Source of the DNA: JAFDZW01 sp035632315
GTDB taxonomy: Bacteria; Bacteroidota; Ignavibacteria; Palsa-1295
Length of the DNA: 48,589 nucleotides
Direction: 5' to 3'
Assembly (NCBI GenBank): GCA_035632315.1
Contig: DASQGZ010000014.1
Span: 1-48,589 of the forward strand
Both the position numbers and the translations under genes were made by a program. Position 1 is the first letter of the stretch. Every line of letters begins with the position of its first letter. Below, in pieces: positions 15,953-24,207 of this stretch. The notes under the pieces were generated by a model. The model saw nothing but the letters and a program-made list of their open reading frames with translations. It searched no databases and was not told the origin of the DNA.

Positions 15953-16768
15953 ATGAAGGCACGAATTATATTGTTATTTATGATTGCACCCTTAATAGGA
16001 TGCAATCAGGAAGTTGTATCTTCTGTGAGTTCTGTAACAAGTGATCTTGTAGGGTCAGTTGGCGTTATTGATTATCGTGGGAGAAATGCTCACAATAAAC
16101 AAGGTGTACTGATTCAATGCCTCGGGACACCTTATTCCTGTCTTTCAGATAGTTCGGGACATTGGATACTTCATAATTTACCGACTCGGTCTTATTCCAT
16201 AAAATTTTCTAAGGAAGGATATATTTCTTGGCTTGACCCCGACTACGAGTATATTGCAGGTGTATCGAGTATTTACAATCCACATGACATTTATGGACGG
16301 GTATATCCGAAGATTGTCCAACCACCGAGATATAGCATAATGCTGGATGCAGTTACGTTCCCAAAAAGATATTATGACTCAACAGCCCATCAATGGGAAA
16401 CTAGAATAGGTTCAATTTATGGGTATACTTCACCTGATACGCCAGACTCTAATTCAAATTTAATAGCATTTTACTTTGGGCACTCTCCAGCGATCGGTGA
16501 AGATACTACAGTGAAGATAGATTACATAATATTAACTGAGGTGTCGTCTTACTCCGGACATGATACGTCAATAACAATTAATACTTCCTATCCAATGAAT
16601 GGTTATGATACAACTTTTTTTTCGGCGTTTCATCTCGGTGATACAGTGTACGTGCGAGCCTACCCTGCGGTTCTAAACACTGACCCTTATAATCCAGTAA
16701 CGGGGGAGTATTATAGTGAGCCATACAAAACCAAGGGCTCGAATGTACTATCTGGCGTGGTAAGATAA
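15953..16768 (+). CDS. Lipoprotein with carboxypeptidase-like regulatory domain (copy 2)
   Basis: A 271-residue paralogue of the preceding gene, from the ATG at 15953 (MKARIILLFMIAPLIGC, lipobox PLIGC, Cys17). It repeats the same layout: a beta-sandwich opening with QGVLIQCLGTPYSCLSDSSGHW, then SYSIKFSKEGYISWLDP, and a C terminus YYSEPYKTKGSNVLSGV. Its DNA is visibly richer in A/T than copy 1 and than most of the window, which suggests different age, selection or origin. The gap of 122 bp includes a T-rich stretch but no perfect terminator. The function is unknown; surface exposure is likely. Confidence 0.82.
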   Translation: MKARIILLFMIAPLIGCNQEVVSSVSSVTSDLVGSVGVIDYRGRNAHNKQGVLIQCLGTPYSCLSDSSGHWILHNLPTRSYSIKFSKEGYISWLDPDYEYIAGVSSIYNPHDIYGRVYPKIVQPPRYSIMLDAVTFPKRYYDSTAHQWETRIGSIYGYTSPDTPDSNSNLIAFYFGHSPAIGEDTTVKIDYIILTEVSSYSGHDTSITINTSYPMNGYDTTFFSAFHLGDTVYVRAYPAVLNTDPYNPVTGEYYSEPYKTKGSNVLSGVVR

Positions 16769-16786
16769 TAGTTAATTTTCCCTCCG

Positions 16787-16794
16787 TATCTTTG
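16787..16794 (+). promoter_or_regulatory. Bacteroidetes-type -7 box giving a probable leaderless EVE transcript
   Basis: CGTATCTTTGCACTATGG contains TATCTTTG, a perfect TAnnTTTG box, only four bases before the ATG at 16799. With the usual box-to-start distance of 4-7 bases, transcription would begin at or next to the start codon, giving a leaderless mRNA. Confidence 0.6.
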
Positions 16795-16798
16795 CACT

Positions 16799-17260
16799 AT
16801 GGAAAAGAAATATTGGCTATTGAAGACCGAGCCGACGTCGTATGGAATCGACGATCTGGCGCGCGATAAAACGACCGACTGGGGCGGTGTGCGAAATTAT
16901 ACGGCGCGTAATACGATTCGCGACCTAATGACAAAAGGCGACCTCGCATTCTTTTATCATTCGAGTACCGATGTGCCCGCGATCGTTGGTGTCGCCGAGA
17001 TCGCAAGCGATGCCCATCCCGATCCTAGTGCAATGGACTTTAAGGACGATCACTTCGATCCGAAGTCTTCGCCCTCAAATCCGATCTGGTTCTCGCGGAC
17101 GATCAAGTTCAAGCAGAAGTTCAAATCGCCGATCAGTTTGACCGAATTGCGAAACGTAAAAGGCTTGGAGAAAATGTTTCTGCTTCAAAAAGGCTCACGC
17201 CTATCTGTTCAACCTGTTACGGAGAAAGAATGGGACGTGGTGATGAAGAAGGCGAAGTAA
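16799..17260 (+). CDS. EVE domain-containing protein
   Basis: A 153-residue single-domain protein of the EVE (PUA-like) family, related to thymocyte nuclear protein 1. It begins KKYWLLKTEPTSYGIDDLARD and has TDWGGVRNYTARNTIRD, then DLAFFYHSS and VGVAEI, which are conserved family blocks. EVE domains bind modified bases in DNA or RNA, and in bacteria they often accompany restriction or RNA-modification systems. No such enzyme is adjacent here, although a HEPN/MNT pair is immediately convergent. A TATCTTTG box four bases upstream suggests a leaderless transcript. Confidence 0.93.
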   Translation: MEKKYWLLKTEPTSYGIDDLARDKTTDWGGVRNYTARNTIRDLMTKGDLAFFYHSSTDVPAIVGVAEIASDAHPDPSAMDFKDDHFDPKSSPSNPIWFSRTIKFKQKFKSPISLTELRNVKGLEKMFLLQKGSRLSVQPVTEKEWDVVMKKAK

Positions 17261-17266
17261 AACCGT

Positions 17267-17650
17267 TTAATATTTTAGGTCAGTAAGAACTACTGTGCGA
17301 ATATCGGATGCAATAGTCATTGCATCCGTTGCAGACTTTTTGTTAGGTTCTTCGTCACCAGGATAACGAAATTCAACAGCATATCTTGTAAGGATCACGG
17401 CCGGTAGCTTATATAATTCCCATTCCGGTCTGATCGTAAGGATTAAATCAATCAATCGTGCAAGGTTGTGAGTCTTCTCGAATGGGAGATCGTGCTCAAT
17501 CAGAAACGCCTTTAAATATTTTTCTGCGGATTGTTGTGAAAGGAAACAAATGTGAGAATGAACAGGTCGTTTTTTTCTGCGTAGTAACGACCGTGCAAGT
17601 TCGTAATCACGATCAGCATATTCCAGCCACTTAGCCGTTTGCTTTTTCAT
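17267..17650 (-). CDS. HEPN domain protein of a HEPN/MNT pair
   Basis: A 127-residue helical HEPN protein. The core CFLSQQSAEKYLKAFLIEH followed by FEKTHNLARLIDLI is the family hallmark. In active HepT toxins an RxxxxH(xY) motif forms the RNase site. Here the equivalent segment reads LTRYAVEFRYPG (Arg89, Arg95, Tyr96) with no His, so nuclease activity is doubtful. It overlaps the nucleotidyltransferase gene by 20 bp and is the second gene of the pair. It may be a divergent toxin of a type VII-like system or a substrate-recruiting helical subunit. Confidence 0.9.
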   Translation of the reverse strand: MKKQTAKWLEYADRDYELARSLLRRKKRPVHSHICFLSQQSAEKYLKAFLIEHDLPFEKTHNLARLIDLILTIRPEWELYKLPAVILTRYAVEFRYPGDEEPNKKSATDAMTIASDIRTVVLTDLKY

Positions 17651-17951
17651 AAATTGGAGTGCCAGTTTCCATTACTTCACGCATAAAAAGGTCGCCATCA
17701 GCTATTCTTTTTTTCAAAACCTCCGGTTTACGAACGAGCAGATCAACGGCAAATTTCGGGGAAGTCCTACGGAGGATAGCAACACTTTTGCTGACGGAAT
17801 TTCCTGTGAACGGCATCACAACAAGCATATCGACATCTGAATCAATGCGAGGCGTCCCATTCGCATACGATCCGAACAAAATAATTCTTTCGGGATCGAA
17901 TTCTTTTACGATCCGGTCTGCATATTCCTGTATTTGTTCGAAGGTGATCAT
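17631..17951 (-). CDS. MNT-type nucleotidyltransferase of a HEPN/MNT pair
   Basis: A 106-residue minimal nucleotidyltransferase from the ATG at 17951 (MITFEQIQEYADRIV); an upstream in-frame start at 17981 runs into the rluD stop region. The active-site pattern GSx10DxD is intact: Gly27-Ser28 to Asp39 and Asp41 (GSYANGTPRIDSDVDMLVV), with a further Asp in KFAVDLLVR. In characterised HepT/MntA systems this protein AMPylates a Tyr of the HEPN partner and neutralises it. It lies 34 bp downstream of the rluD stop, on the same strand, and overlaps the HEPN gene. Confidence 0.92.
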   Translation of the reverse strand: MITFEQIQEYADRIVKEFDPERIILFGSYANGTPRIDSDVDMLVVMPFTGNSVSKSVAILRRTSPKFAVDLLVRKPEVLKKRIADGDLFMREVMETGTPIYEKANG

Positions 17952-17985
17952 TATAATTGTAAACAGTATCAGGTCACTCAAAATT

Positions 17986-19029
17986 TCAGACTTTCTTCGA
18001 CATCTTCTTCATTTCTTTCATCACGTGCTCCATATCTTCGGGCATTGCGGCCGTCCACTCCATCAATTCTCCGGTGCGCGGGTGATAGAGGCGAAGCGTT
18101 CGTGCGTGTAATGCCTGACGAGGAAATTCACCCAGCAGATTTTCAACCCATTGTTTGAAATGCGGAATGTCGGTGCGTTTGATGCGGATGCTTCTGCCGC
18201 CGTATGTCGCATCGCCGAACACCGGATGGCCGAGATGCTGCATGTGAACTCTGATCTGATGCGTGCGGCCGGTTTCAAGTTTTAATTCGAGCATCGCAAA
18301 GCCCGCGAATTCATCGACAACAACATACTCCGTGATTGCCGTCTTACCGCCTTCGGGAATGACGGCAAATCTTTTTCGTTCGGTCGGATGCCGCCCGATC
18401 TGCGTTTCAATTCTGCCGAATCGTTTCTTCGGGACGCCCCAAACGATCGCTTGATAGACGCGATGCGCTGTATGATCGAAAAATTGCTTCGAGAGTTTAC
18501 GATGCGAGAAATCGTTCTTTGCAACGACGAGCAAACCCGACGTGTCTTTATCTAATCGGTGTACGATGCCGGCGCGGTCGGGATCGTCCATTTTATCGGC
18601 AATGCCGTCGATGTGAAACATCAGCGCATTGAGCAGCGTCCCGCTCGTCGTGGTCGGTGAGGGATGCACGATCATATTGGGCGGCTTATTGATGATGATG
18701 ATGTCATCGTCCTCGAAAATAATATCGAGAGGAATTTCTTCGGCAACAACATCCTGCCGTTTCGGTTTCGGAATGAATACTTCGATCTGATCGCCGCCTT
18801 TTATCTTATACGCCGGGTGCAGTTCGATCTCGTTATTGACGAACACAGCGCACGAATCGATCGCTTCGCGCACTTTCGAGCGCGACGTGTTCGCGATCAC
18901 ACGCGAGAGATAATGATCGAGCCGCACCGGTGTTTCGCCTTCTGCAACAGTAACCGTAAAGATGCGGAAATCCGACATCTTCGGAAGTGTTTGCTCGTGA
19001 GGTTGTGAGTGAGATTCTGTTGCTTTCAT
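17986..19029 (-). CDS. rluD: RluD-type ribosomal large-subunit pseudouridine synthase
   Basis: A 347-residue RluA-family enzyme that isomerises uridines in 23S rRNA. An N-terminal S4 RNA-binding domain (about 35-90, VRLDHYLSRV then SRSKVREAIDSCAVFVNN) precedes the catalytic domain. The motif HRLDKDTSG at 157-165 supplies nucleophile Asp160, followed by GRTHQIRVHMQHLGHPVFGD, typical of RluD/RluC. The C terminus is helical and Lys/Met-rich (MKEMKKMSKKV). Start at 19029 or at an internal ATG (18978, MSDFRIF) are both possible. The HEPN/MNT pair follows and the MoxR gene ends 53 bp upstream. Confidence 0.93.
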   Translation of the reverse strand: MKATESHSQPHEQTLPKMSDFRIFTVTVAEGETPVRLDHYLSRVIANTSRSKVREAIDSCAVFVNNEIELHPAYKIKGGDQIEVFIPKPKRQDVVAEEIPLDIIFEDDDIIIINKPPNMIVHPSPTTTSGTLLNALMFHIDGIADKMDDPDRAGIVHRLDKDTSGLLVVAKNDFSHRKLSKQFFDHTAHRVYQAIVWGVPKKRFGRIETQIGRHPTERKRFAVIPEGGKTAITEYVVVDEFAGFAMLELKLETGRTHQIRVHMQHLGHPVFGDATYGGRSIRIKRTDIPHFKQWVENLLGEFPRQALHARTLRLYHPRTGELMEWTAAMPEDMEHVMKEMKKMSKKV

Positions 19030-19082
19030 TCTTCGGCAGAAGAGAACACAGGGGGAGACCGTCTGGTGTCAGGCGTAGCTTC

Positions 19083-20393
19083 TTACGCCGTCAAGTCGCC
19101 ATCATGGCTGCCAAAGATGGTACGAATTTCTTTTTCGAGATGGAGTTTTAATTGCTTGAGGTCTTCGGTCAGCGGCTGGATCGCGCCGAGGGCGGCTTCG
19201 AATTGGCGGCGTTTCTGCGCGGCGTCTTTATCCGCCGAGCCGAATTTTTCTTTTACCCATTCGCCGAGCGAACGTTTTGTCGTAATACTCTCGAGCGCTT
19301 CGATAGGTTCGGTGAGCTGCTTCGGATCGGTTTTCATCTTGCGCAGCAGCGATTCGATCGCGAGTAATTGCGCAAGCTGATCGAATCCACCCGATGCGCT
19401 GTAGAGATGATGCAGCGTATCGTATGATTTCTGATATAATACTTTTTCTGCCGCAATGCCTGACGTACAGAGCAGATAATACAATCGCTGAATGTCCGAG
19501 AGATCGACTGCAGTCCGATTTTTCAGGAACGCGAGCGCGCGCAAGAGGTCAAGCGCTTTCGCCTGCGTGCGCGGCGAAATGTAATAATCTTTCTGGCGGA
19601 TGCGCTCCTCGTGCGGACGCTCTTGGAGCATCCGATTGCGTTGAACTTCATAATGCCGTACGACAAGATTCATAAAATACAAATGCTCCGAACTGACGGT
19701 GATCTCTTCGCCCGGCACTTCACCTTTTATTACCGATGTCGCATATTTCAATGACGCGAACGGGACTTTCTTCTGCGGTTCGATGACCTTGCCCGATGCT
19801 TTGAGATAACCTTCGCCGATCTGATACTGTACGAACGGATCCTTATCGGGAATGACGAGCGACTTAAAGAGAAACCGGTCGAGCAGCGCTTCGGTGATCT
19901 CGGAAATGCGAAGATAATTCGTCGCAGCGATGACCGTATGGATGGCGGCGGGCTTCCATTGTACGCCGCGAACAAGGGCGCGTTCATTTAAAGTTGTCAG
20001 CAGTGCGCGAAGCGTGTAATCGTTCGCGTCGAAAATTTCGTCAATAAATCCGAACTCGCTTTCGATGAGCGAGCCTTCGGTGTTGTGGATGATCAGACCT
20101 TTTTTTAATTGCTCGATGTCGAGTCCGCCGAAATACGTATCGGGCTGCTGCTCTTTAGAGGCTTGCACTTTGAAGATGCGCATTCCCGAGAACATCGCGA
20201 AGACCTGATCGGCAAGCAGCGTTTTGCCGACACCGGTGCGGCTTTCGATCAATACATGCTCGCCGGTGAGCAGTGCCAGAAAGATCTGCTCGACGACTTC
20301 AGTACGATTAATAACGCGCTGCTCGACGAACTCCATCGCCGCCTTGAGTTCGTTGATGAACGTCTCGCGTTTATATCCTGCGGGTGCTTGCAT
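19083..20393 (-). CDS. MoxR-family AAA+ ATPase
   Basis: A 436-residue AAA+ protein of the MoxR/RavA group. The P-loop region reads ESRTGVGKTLLA (51-58), with Ser where the first Gly of GxxxxGKT usually stands. Walker B is FGFIDEIFD, and the sensor region contains VIAATNYL with an Arg finger-like LLDRFLFK. MoxR ATPases act as chaperones that mature or activate partner proteins, usually next to a von Willebrand A-domain gene. None is adjacent here. A TATATTTA box six bases before the ATG suggests a nearly leaderless transcript. Confidence 0.88.
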   Translation of the reverse strand: MQAPAGYKRETFINELKAAMEFVEQRVINRTEVVEQIFLALLTGEHVLIESRTGVGKTLLADQVFAMFSGMRIFKVQASKEQQPDTYFGGLDIEQLKKGLIIHNTEGSLIESEFGFIDEIFDANDYTLRALLTTLNERALVRGVQWKPAAIHTVIAATNYLRISEITEALLDRFLFKSLVIPDKDPFVQYQIGEGYLKASGKVIEPQKKVPFASLKYATSVIKGEVPGEEITVSSEHLYFMNLVVRHYEVQRNRMLQERPHEERIRQKDYYISPRTQAKALDLLRALAFLKNRTAVDLSDIQRLYYLLCTSGIAAEKVLYQKSYDTLHHLYSASGGFDQLAQLLAIESLLRKMKTDPKQLTEPIEALESITTKRSLGEWVKEKFGSADKDAAQKRRQFEAALGAIQPLTEDLKQLKLHLEKEIRTIFGSHDGDLTA

Positions 20394-20399
20394 TAACTA

Positions 20400-20407
20400 T
20401 AAATATA
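20400..20407 (-). promoter_or_regulatory. Bacteroidetes-like -7 box before the MoxR ATPase gene
   Basis: The minus strand reads CGTATATTTATAG, one base from TAnnTTTG, ending six bases before the ATG at 20393. The implied mRNA has almost no leader, as for the EVE gene. Confidence 0.5.
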
Positions 20408-20425
20408 CGAAGGAAACCTGTATGA

Positions 20426-20545
20426 TGTCATTGCGAGCGAAACAAAGTGTAGCGAAGCAATCCCCTTCATGTCTTGAACTGACTTGCATTCTATTGTACA
20501 TTTAGGGGATTGCTTCGTCGAACTATCGTCCTCCTCGCAATGACA
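20426..20545. repeat. GTCATTGCGAG...GAAGCAATC palindromic element, copy 1
   Basis: The left arm (20426-20464) reads TGTCATTGCGAG...GCGAAGCAATCCCC. The right arm (20504-20545) is its imperfect reverse complement, GGGGATTGCTTCG...CTCGCAATGACA. The middle is about 40 bp of unrelated sequence. Two further copies lie at 24689-24790 and 27182-27283. No open reading frame is inside, so it looks like a REP/MITE-type non-autonomous repeat. It lies between the second DinB gene and the MoxR gene. Confidence 0.88.
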
Positions 20546-20556
20546 GCAATGGGGAT

Positions 20557-21033
20557 TTACGCCGGATTCCATTTGCCCTGTTGTTTTCTCACGTAGAGAA
20601 TTTGTCCGGTGTGATAGGCAGTATGAATGTTAATGTCGCTGATGACCTCTGCCCATGTATCGGGCTTGCCTTCGGTAAATGGCTCGTCGAATTTCGATTC
20701 GTCGGCACTTTGTAATAATTCGCGCCACCGGTTCATCATTGTGTGCAGGTTATTTATTGTTGCTTGCCAATCGGCATCGCTTTTATTTTCGAATGTTTCG
20801 TCATTCGTAATTTCGATCGACGGAAGCGGCGTGCCTTTGAAGCGAAAATAATATCGCTCGTTCCAAAAGTAAATATGATTAGTGATCTGCCAGACGGAAT
20901 GATTTGCGCTGCCATCACGCCATGCGGCTTCAGCGGCCGTCAGCCCTGCGATCGCTTTTTCAAGCGGAACGAACCAATTCTCTTGGTCGAGTGTGGCAGA
21001 GAATTGGGCGATCAGGAGTGATTTTGTTGTCAT
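20557..21033 (-). CDS. DinB-superfamily protein
   Basis: A 158-residue DinB_2-like four-helix protein from the ATG at 21033 (MTTKSLLIAQF); a TTG at 21054 in frame is less likely. His53 (ITNHIYFWNERY) with His137 and His141 (INIHTAYHTGQI) forms the expected metal-binding triad. The C terminus ends QGKWNPA. It differs clearly from the DinB-like protein at 9710, so the two are not recent duplicates. Function is unknown beyond likely metal-dependent thiol or hydrolase-like chemistry. It follows the secreted BNR protein by 21 bp and may be cotranscribed. Confidence 0.88.
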   Translation of the reverse strand: MTTKSLLIAQFSATLDQENWFVPLEKAIAGLTAAEAAWRDGSANHSVWQITNHIYFWNERYYFRFKGTPLPSIEITNDETFENKSDADWQATINNLHTMMNRWRELLQSADESKFDEPFTEGKPDTWAEVISDINIHTAYHTGQILYVRKQQGKWNPA

Positions 21034-21054
21034 CTTGTGTGATCTAACATTCAA

Positions 21055-23991
21055 TTATTTATCAAGCACAAAACGTGACGTACAGTTCACGGAAGCTGTA
21101 CGAACCACAACTTCGTACACGCCGCTCGGCTCGTCATGTAGATCGAGATCATACCCTCCGCTGCCGATCGTTACCTCGCGTTCCTCTCGCCTGACAGTGC
21201 CAAGTGCATCGACGATCATTACGACTGCATTACGGATAACATATTGTGAGCGAATCGAAAGCTTTCCCAATGAAGGATTCGGCACAATGTGTACTGTTGG
21301 AAGTTCACCATATTTCATCAGCCGCCCTATGGCAGTTCGCCCGCAACCGGGAGGCGAACAAATGTCAGTCTTGATTGCTCCGGCGTTTGCTTGTATGAGT
21401 TGAATATCTACGCAATCCATTTTACCGCCAGCGGCAGTGACGGAATCGAGTGTGATATGCGCACAGCCCGAATCAACCGGAATGTATGTCCATTCTGCAA
21501 GGAGAATGCTATCTATTGCAGGATTGAAGGCAATGCGAGCAGTTCCTACACTCGGATGACTGATCGTAAGATCGGAATTTCCAAAACCAAAAACTCCGCG
21601 ATACCGCAGTGACGCAGTGTCATATTTCAGTGTGAACTCGGCGCCTGTCGGTGCGCCGCTGTGATGCAGTGTGATCTGAATAGTCACATCGCCGCCGATG
21701 GTGTCGGATATTGTCGTCTGTGTTTCGGCGATCGTGATGATTGGTGTTGCTAATACGTATACCGCGATCGGAACGTCCCACGTTCGAGCATCGGAAGCAG
21801 TAAGATGAAGATTCGCATTGAGCAATCCTGATCGTTTCGGATTGCACTCGACAACTACCTCGGAATCGGTAGGCAGAGAAGCTTGCGGTTTGCCAATAAC
21901 TTGAAATGACGTGGCGTCGACTCCTGCGATCGAAATATTCGAAAGATTGAATGGACAAAGCGCTGAGAGTTTCAGCGAGTCCGATGAGGTATGGCATTGC
22001 ACGATCGTATCGCCGGAAAATAACGAAGCGCGTGATATGACAAGCGGCGTTCGTTTGATAAATGGGCTAAGCGGGATATCCCAAGTCCTTCCATCGCTTG
22101 CAACAATGTGTATGAATGATTGCAATTTGCCTGAGCGTGCGGCATTGCACGTAATGATGATCATCGAATCTTGCACAAGTGAACCGCCGCCGCTGATTGT
22201 GAATGACGATGTATCTTGCCCGCCAATGGTGATACTGGGGAATGTCAATAAGCTGCAATGCGATGTAAGCCTGATCGTGTCTGTGATCGAGACGCACTCT
22301 AAAATAGAATCAGAACCAAAGAGCGATGATGGTGTAACCGTAACAGGCGACGGCAAAATGAACGGTGCAAGTGCAATATCAAGCGTTCGTCCGTCTTGAG
22401 TCATTATTCGAATCGTTGCACTGAGTTTGCCTGTGTGTTTTGGCTGACACAGAATCCGCAGCATCGAATCACGAGGCAGCACCGATGGCGATTGACCAAC
22501 CAAACTGAACGATGAAGAGTCAGGACCGATAGCATTAACCGATGAAATGTTCAGTTGGCATAGAACGCTCATTAAGACCGTATCGACAAGTGAGGAGCAT
22601 TCGTCTATCGTATCACCTGAAAATAATATGAGCTTTGAAAAAGAAATGAGCGGTTCCGCGACGGTGACTCCAAGGTCAATGCTATCTGTTTTGCCGCCGG
22701 AAAATGTCAGTAGCAACTTGGCATCGGACGGCCCGCTATGCGACGGTTTAAAATGAATGACAACGCTGTCGGGGAGTTTTGCTGCGGCACTGAGACCCTT
22801 CGAGATCGAGAATTCCAAAGAATCTTTTCCGATGATCGCCGCAGAACCCACACTGTCATTAGCACAGGCAGCATTGAAAAAGAACAGCTTTGCATCGAAC
22901 TCGCTGTCGCAGACTCCGAGAGAAAGATTATTAAAGAAGTCGTCGCCGCTGACGAAGATCGAATCGGGAAGCATCGTCGGGTCGGTTCGCCAGATCGAGC
23001 CTGCAGTATCAATCGCAAAAATAATAGCGTCATCTGATGCGCTGATGCTTCTGGAATCCACTGACGTTACCGGCCCGCCGATGGAAGTCCACGTTCCGCC
23101 TTTATCGGTCGAACGCAGGATTCCGGCAGTTTGCGAACCGGTGAAATAAAAGCTGCACCCGGTCGCTGCATTTCCATTGAGATTTGTGAATGTCCCGAGC
23201 GGCTGCTTGTATGGCGTCGTCCACCGAACCCCATCGTTCGTTGTCATTTGCAGCATCGAGGCGCGGTCATCTCGGAGCGCCCAATCTTCGTGAACCATTA
23301 CGAATCGGTTTGGATCGGTTTGATCGCAGATAAAACTAAAATCGTCGCCGTCATTCGGGAATATCTTGCTGCCGGACTGAAACCACGTCGAGCCGTGATC
23401 AATGCTTTCGAACCATAATGCGGCTTCATCGGGATATCCGAAATCGAATTGATAGAGCGCGCGAAGCGTACCATCGGCGGCACGGCCGAGACTGCCGACG
23501 GTCATATACAGCGGAAGCTTGATCTTTACATTTGATACGTTTGGCGAAATAACCCACAGCGATGTATTATCAGAAAATATCAATCGGTCGGGCACGCCGT
23601 CGAAGACGATAGAAAATCCGATCGTGCTATATTGGATCTTTAACCATGAACTTCCCTGATCCGAAGAATAGAACACTCCTGAGCTATCGGTAACGACGGC
23701 AAACGTATTGTCATCGTAGATGTCTATATCCGTTACGGGGCTTTTATTGCCAATTGGTAATGGTCTCCATGAATTACCCCGATCAGTCGAAAGAACGAGG
23801 TTCGTCCATCCGGCAAGAATGGTGGAGTTGTGTACTTTGATAGCACCTGACTGTGATCTGAGTGAGTTCGGATTATGGAACGGTGTGAGGACATTCGGCG
23901 CGACGACCTTCCATTTCATCGGTTGGGCAAGCAAGGGGTTTCCTGCCGTGAGGAATACAAGAACCGCGGTGAGCCATCCGGGTAGTTTCAC
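21055..23991 (-). CDS. Secreted BNR/propeller protein with triplicated Ig-like repeats, cohesin-like domain and type IX sorting domain
   Basis: A 978-residue secreted protein with a GTG start and a signal peptide (MKLPGWLTAVLVFLTAGNPLLA). The N-terminal half has Asp-box/Ycf48-like repeats (STDRGNSW, SSDQGSSW, STDKGGTW), indicating a beta-propeller. Three consecutive segments of about 95 residues then share the pattern SLFSGDTI-x-C, D(S/T)xSFxxxGxxxSL, a TGKL/SGLL turn and DGR(T)xDIxLxPF; their paired cysteines may form disulfides. A cohesin-like beta-sandwich (TPIITIAETQTTI to about 880) precedes a type IX sorting domain (VHIVPNPSLGKLSI to the end). The role is probably adhesion or surface binding. 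It diverges from the nuo operon. Confidence 0.82.
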   Translation of the reverse strand: MKLPGWLTAVLVFLTAGNPLLAQPMKWKVVAPNVLTPFHNPNSLRSQSGAIKVHNSTILAGWTNLVLSTDRGNSWRPLPIGNKSPVTDIDIYDDNTFAVVTDSSGVFYSSDQGSSWLKIQYSTIGFSIVFDGVPDRLIFSDNTSLWVISPNVSNVKIKLPLYMTVGSLGRAADGTLRALYQFDFGYPDEAALWFESIDHGSTWFQSGSKIFPNDGDDFSFICDQTDPNRFVMVHEDWALRDDRASMLQMTTNDGVRWTTPYKQPLGTFTNLNGNAATGCSFYFTGSQTAGILRSTDKGGTWTSIGGPVTSVDSRSISASDDAIIFAIDTAGSIWRTDPTMLPDSIFVSGDDFFNNLSLGVCDSEFDAKLFFFNAACANDSVGSAAIIGKDSLEFSISKGLSAAAKLPDSVVIHFKPSHSGPSDAKLLLTFSGGKTDSIDLGVTVAEPLISFSKLILFSGDTIDECSSLVDTVLMSVLCQLNISSVNAIGPDSSSFSLVGQSPSVLPRDSMLRILCQPKHTGKLSATIRIMTQDGRTLDIALAPFILPSPVTVTPSSLFGSDSILECVSITDTIRLTSHCSLLTFPSITIGGQDTSSFTISGGGSLVQDSMIIITCNAARSGKLQSFIHIVASDGRTWDIPLSPFIKRTPLVISRASLFSGDTIVQCHTSSDSLKLSALCPFNLSNISIAGVDATSFQVIGKPQASLPTDSEVVVECNPKRSGLLNANLHLTASDARTWDVPIAVYVLATPIITIAETQTTISDTIGGDVTIQITLHHSGAPTGAEFTLKYDTASLRYRGVFGFGNSDLTISHPSVGTARIAFNPAIDSILLAEWTYIPVDSGCAHITLDSVTAAGGKMDCVDIQLIQANAGAIKTDICSPPGCGRTAIGRLMKYGELPTVHIVPNPSLGKLSIRSQYVIRNAVVMIVDALGTVRREEREVTIGSGGYDLDLHDEPSGVYEVVVRTASVNCTSRFVLDK

Positions 23992-24105
23992 TATTCGCGT
24001 AGTTACACCTAAAAGACACCCTGACCCCTCATTCTGTTACACTTTTTCAGAGATTTAGCAGAAAGTTTTTCCCGGAAGCTGTTCACCAAATCCCAATTCC
24101 ACCAG

Positions 24106-24133
24106 TTTGGGGGTGTACTTCCTCGTATATTTG
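24106..24133 (+). promoter_or_regulatory. Bacteroidetes-type promoter of the nuo operon
   Basis: A perfect -7 box TATATTTG (24126-24133, TAnnTTTG) follows a TTTG element at 24106-24109 with a 16-bp spacer, slightly short of the usual spacing. Transcription would begin near 24138, leaving a leader of about 70 nt before nuoA. No other promoter-like sequence is obvious in the 216-bp divergent gap. Confidence 0.65.
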
Positions 24134-24207
24134 CATAATTCTGACGGTAGGCATTTTCTCTAATAAGAGATTGTTTTACCGTATCTCACGAGAAAGGCTG
24201 TTCTTAC

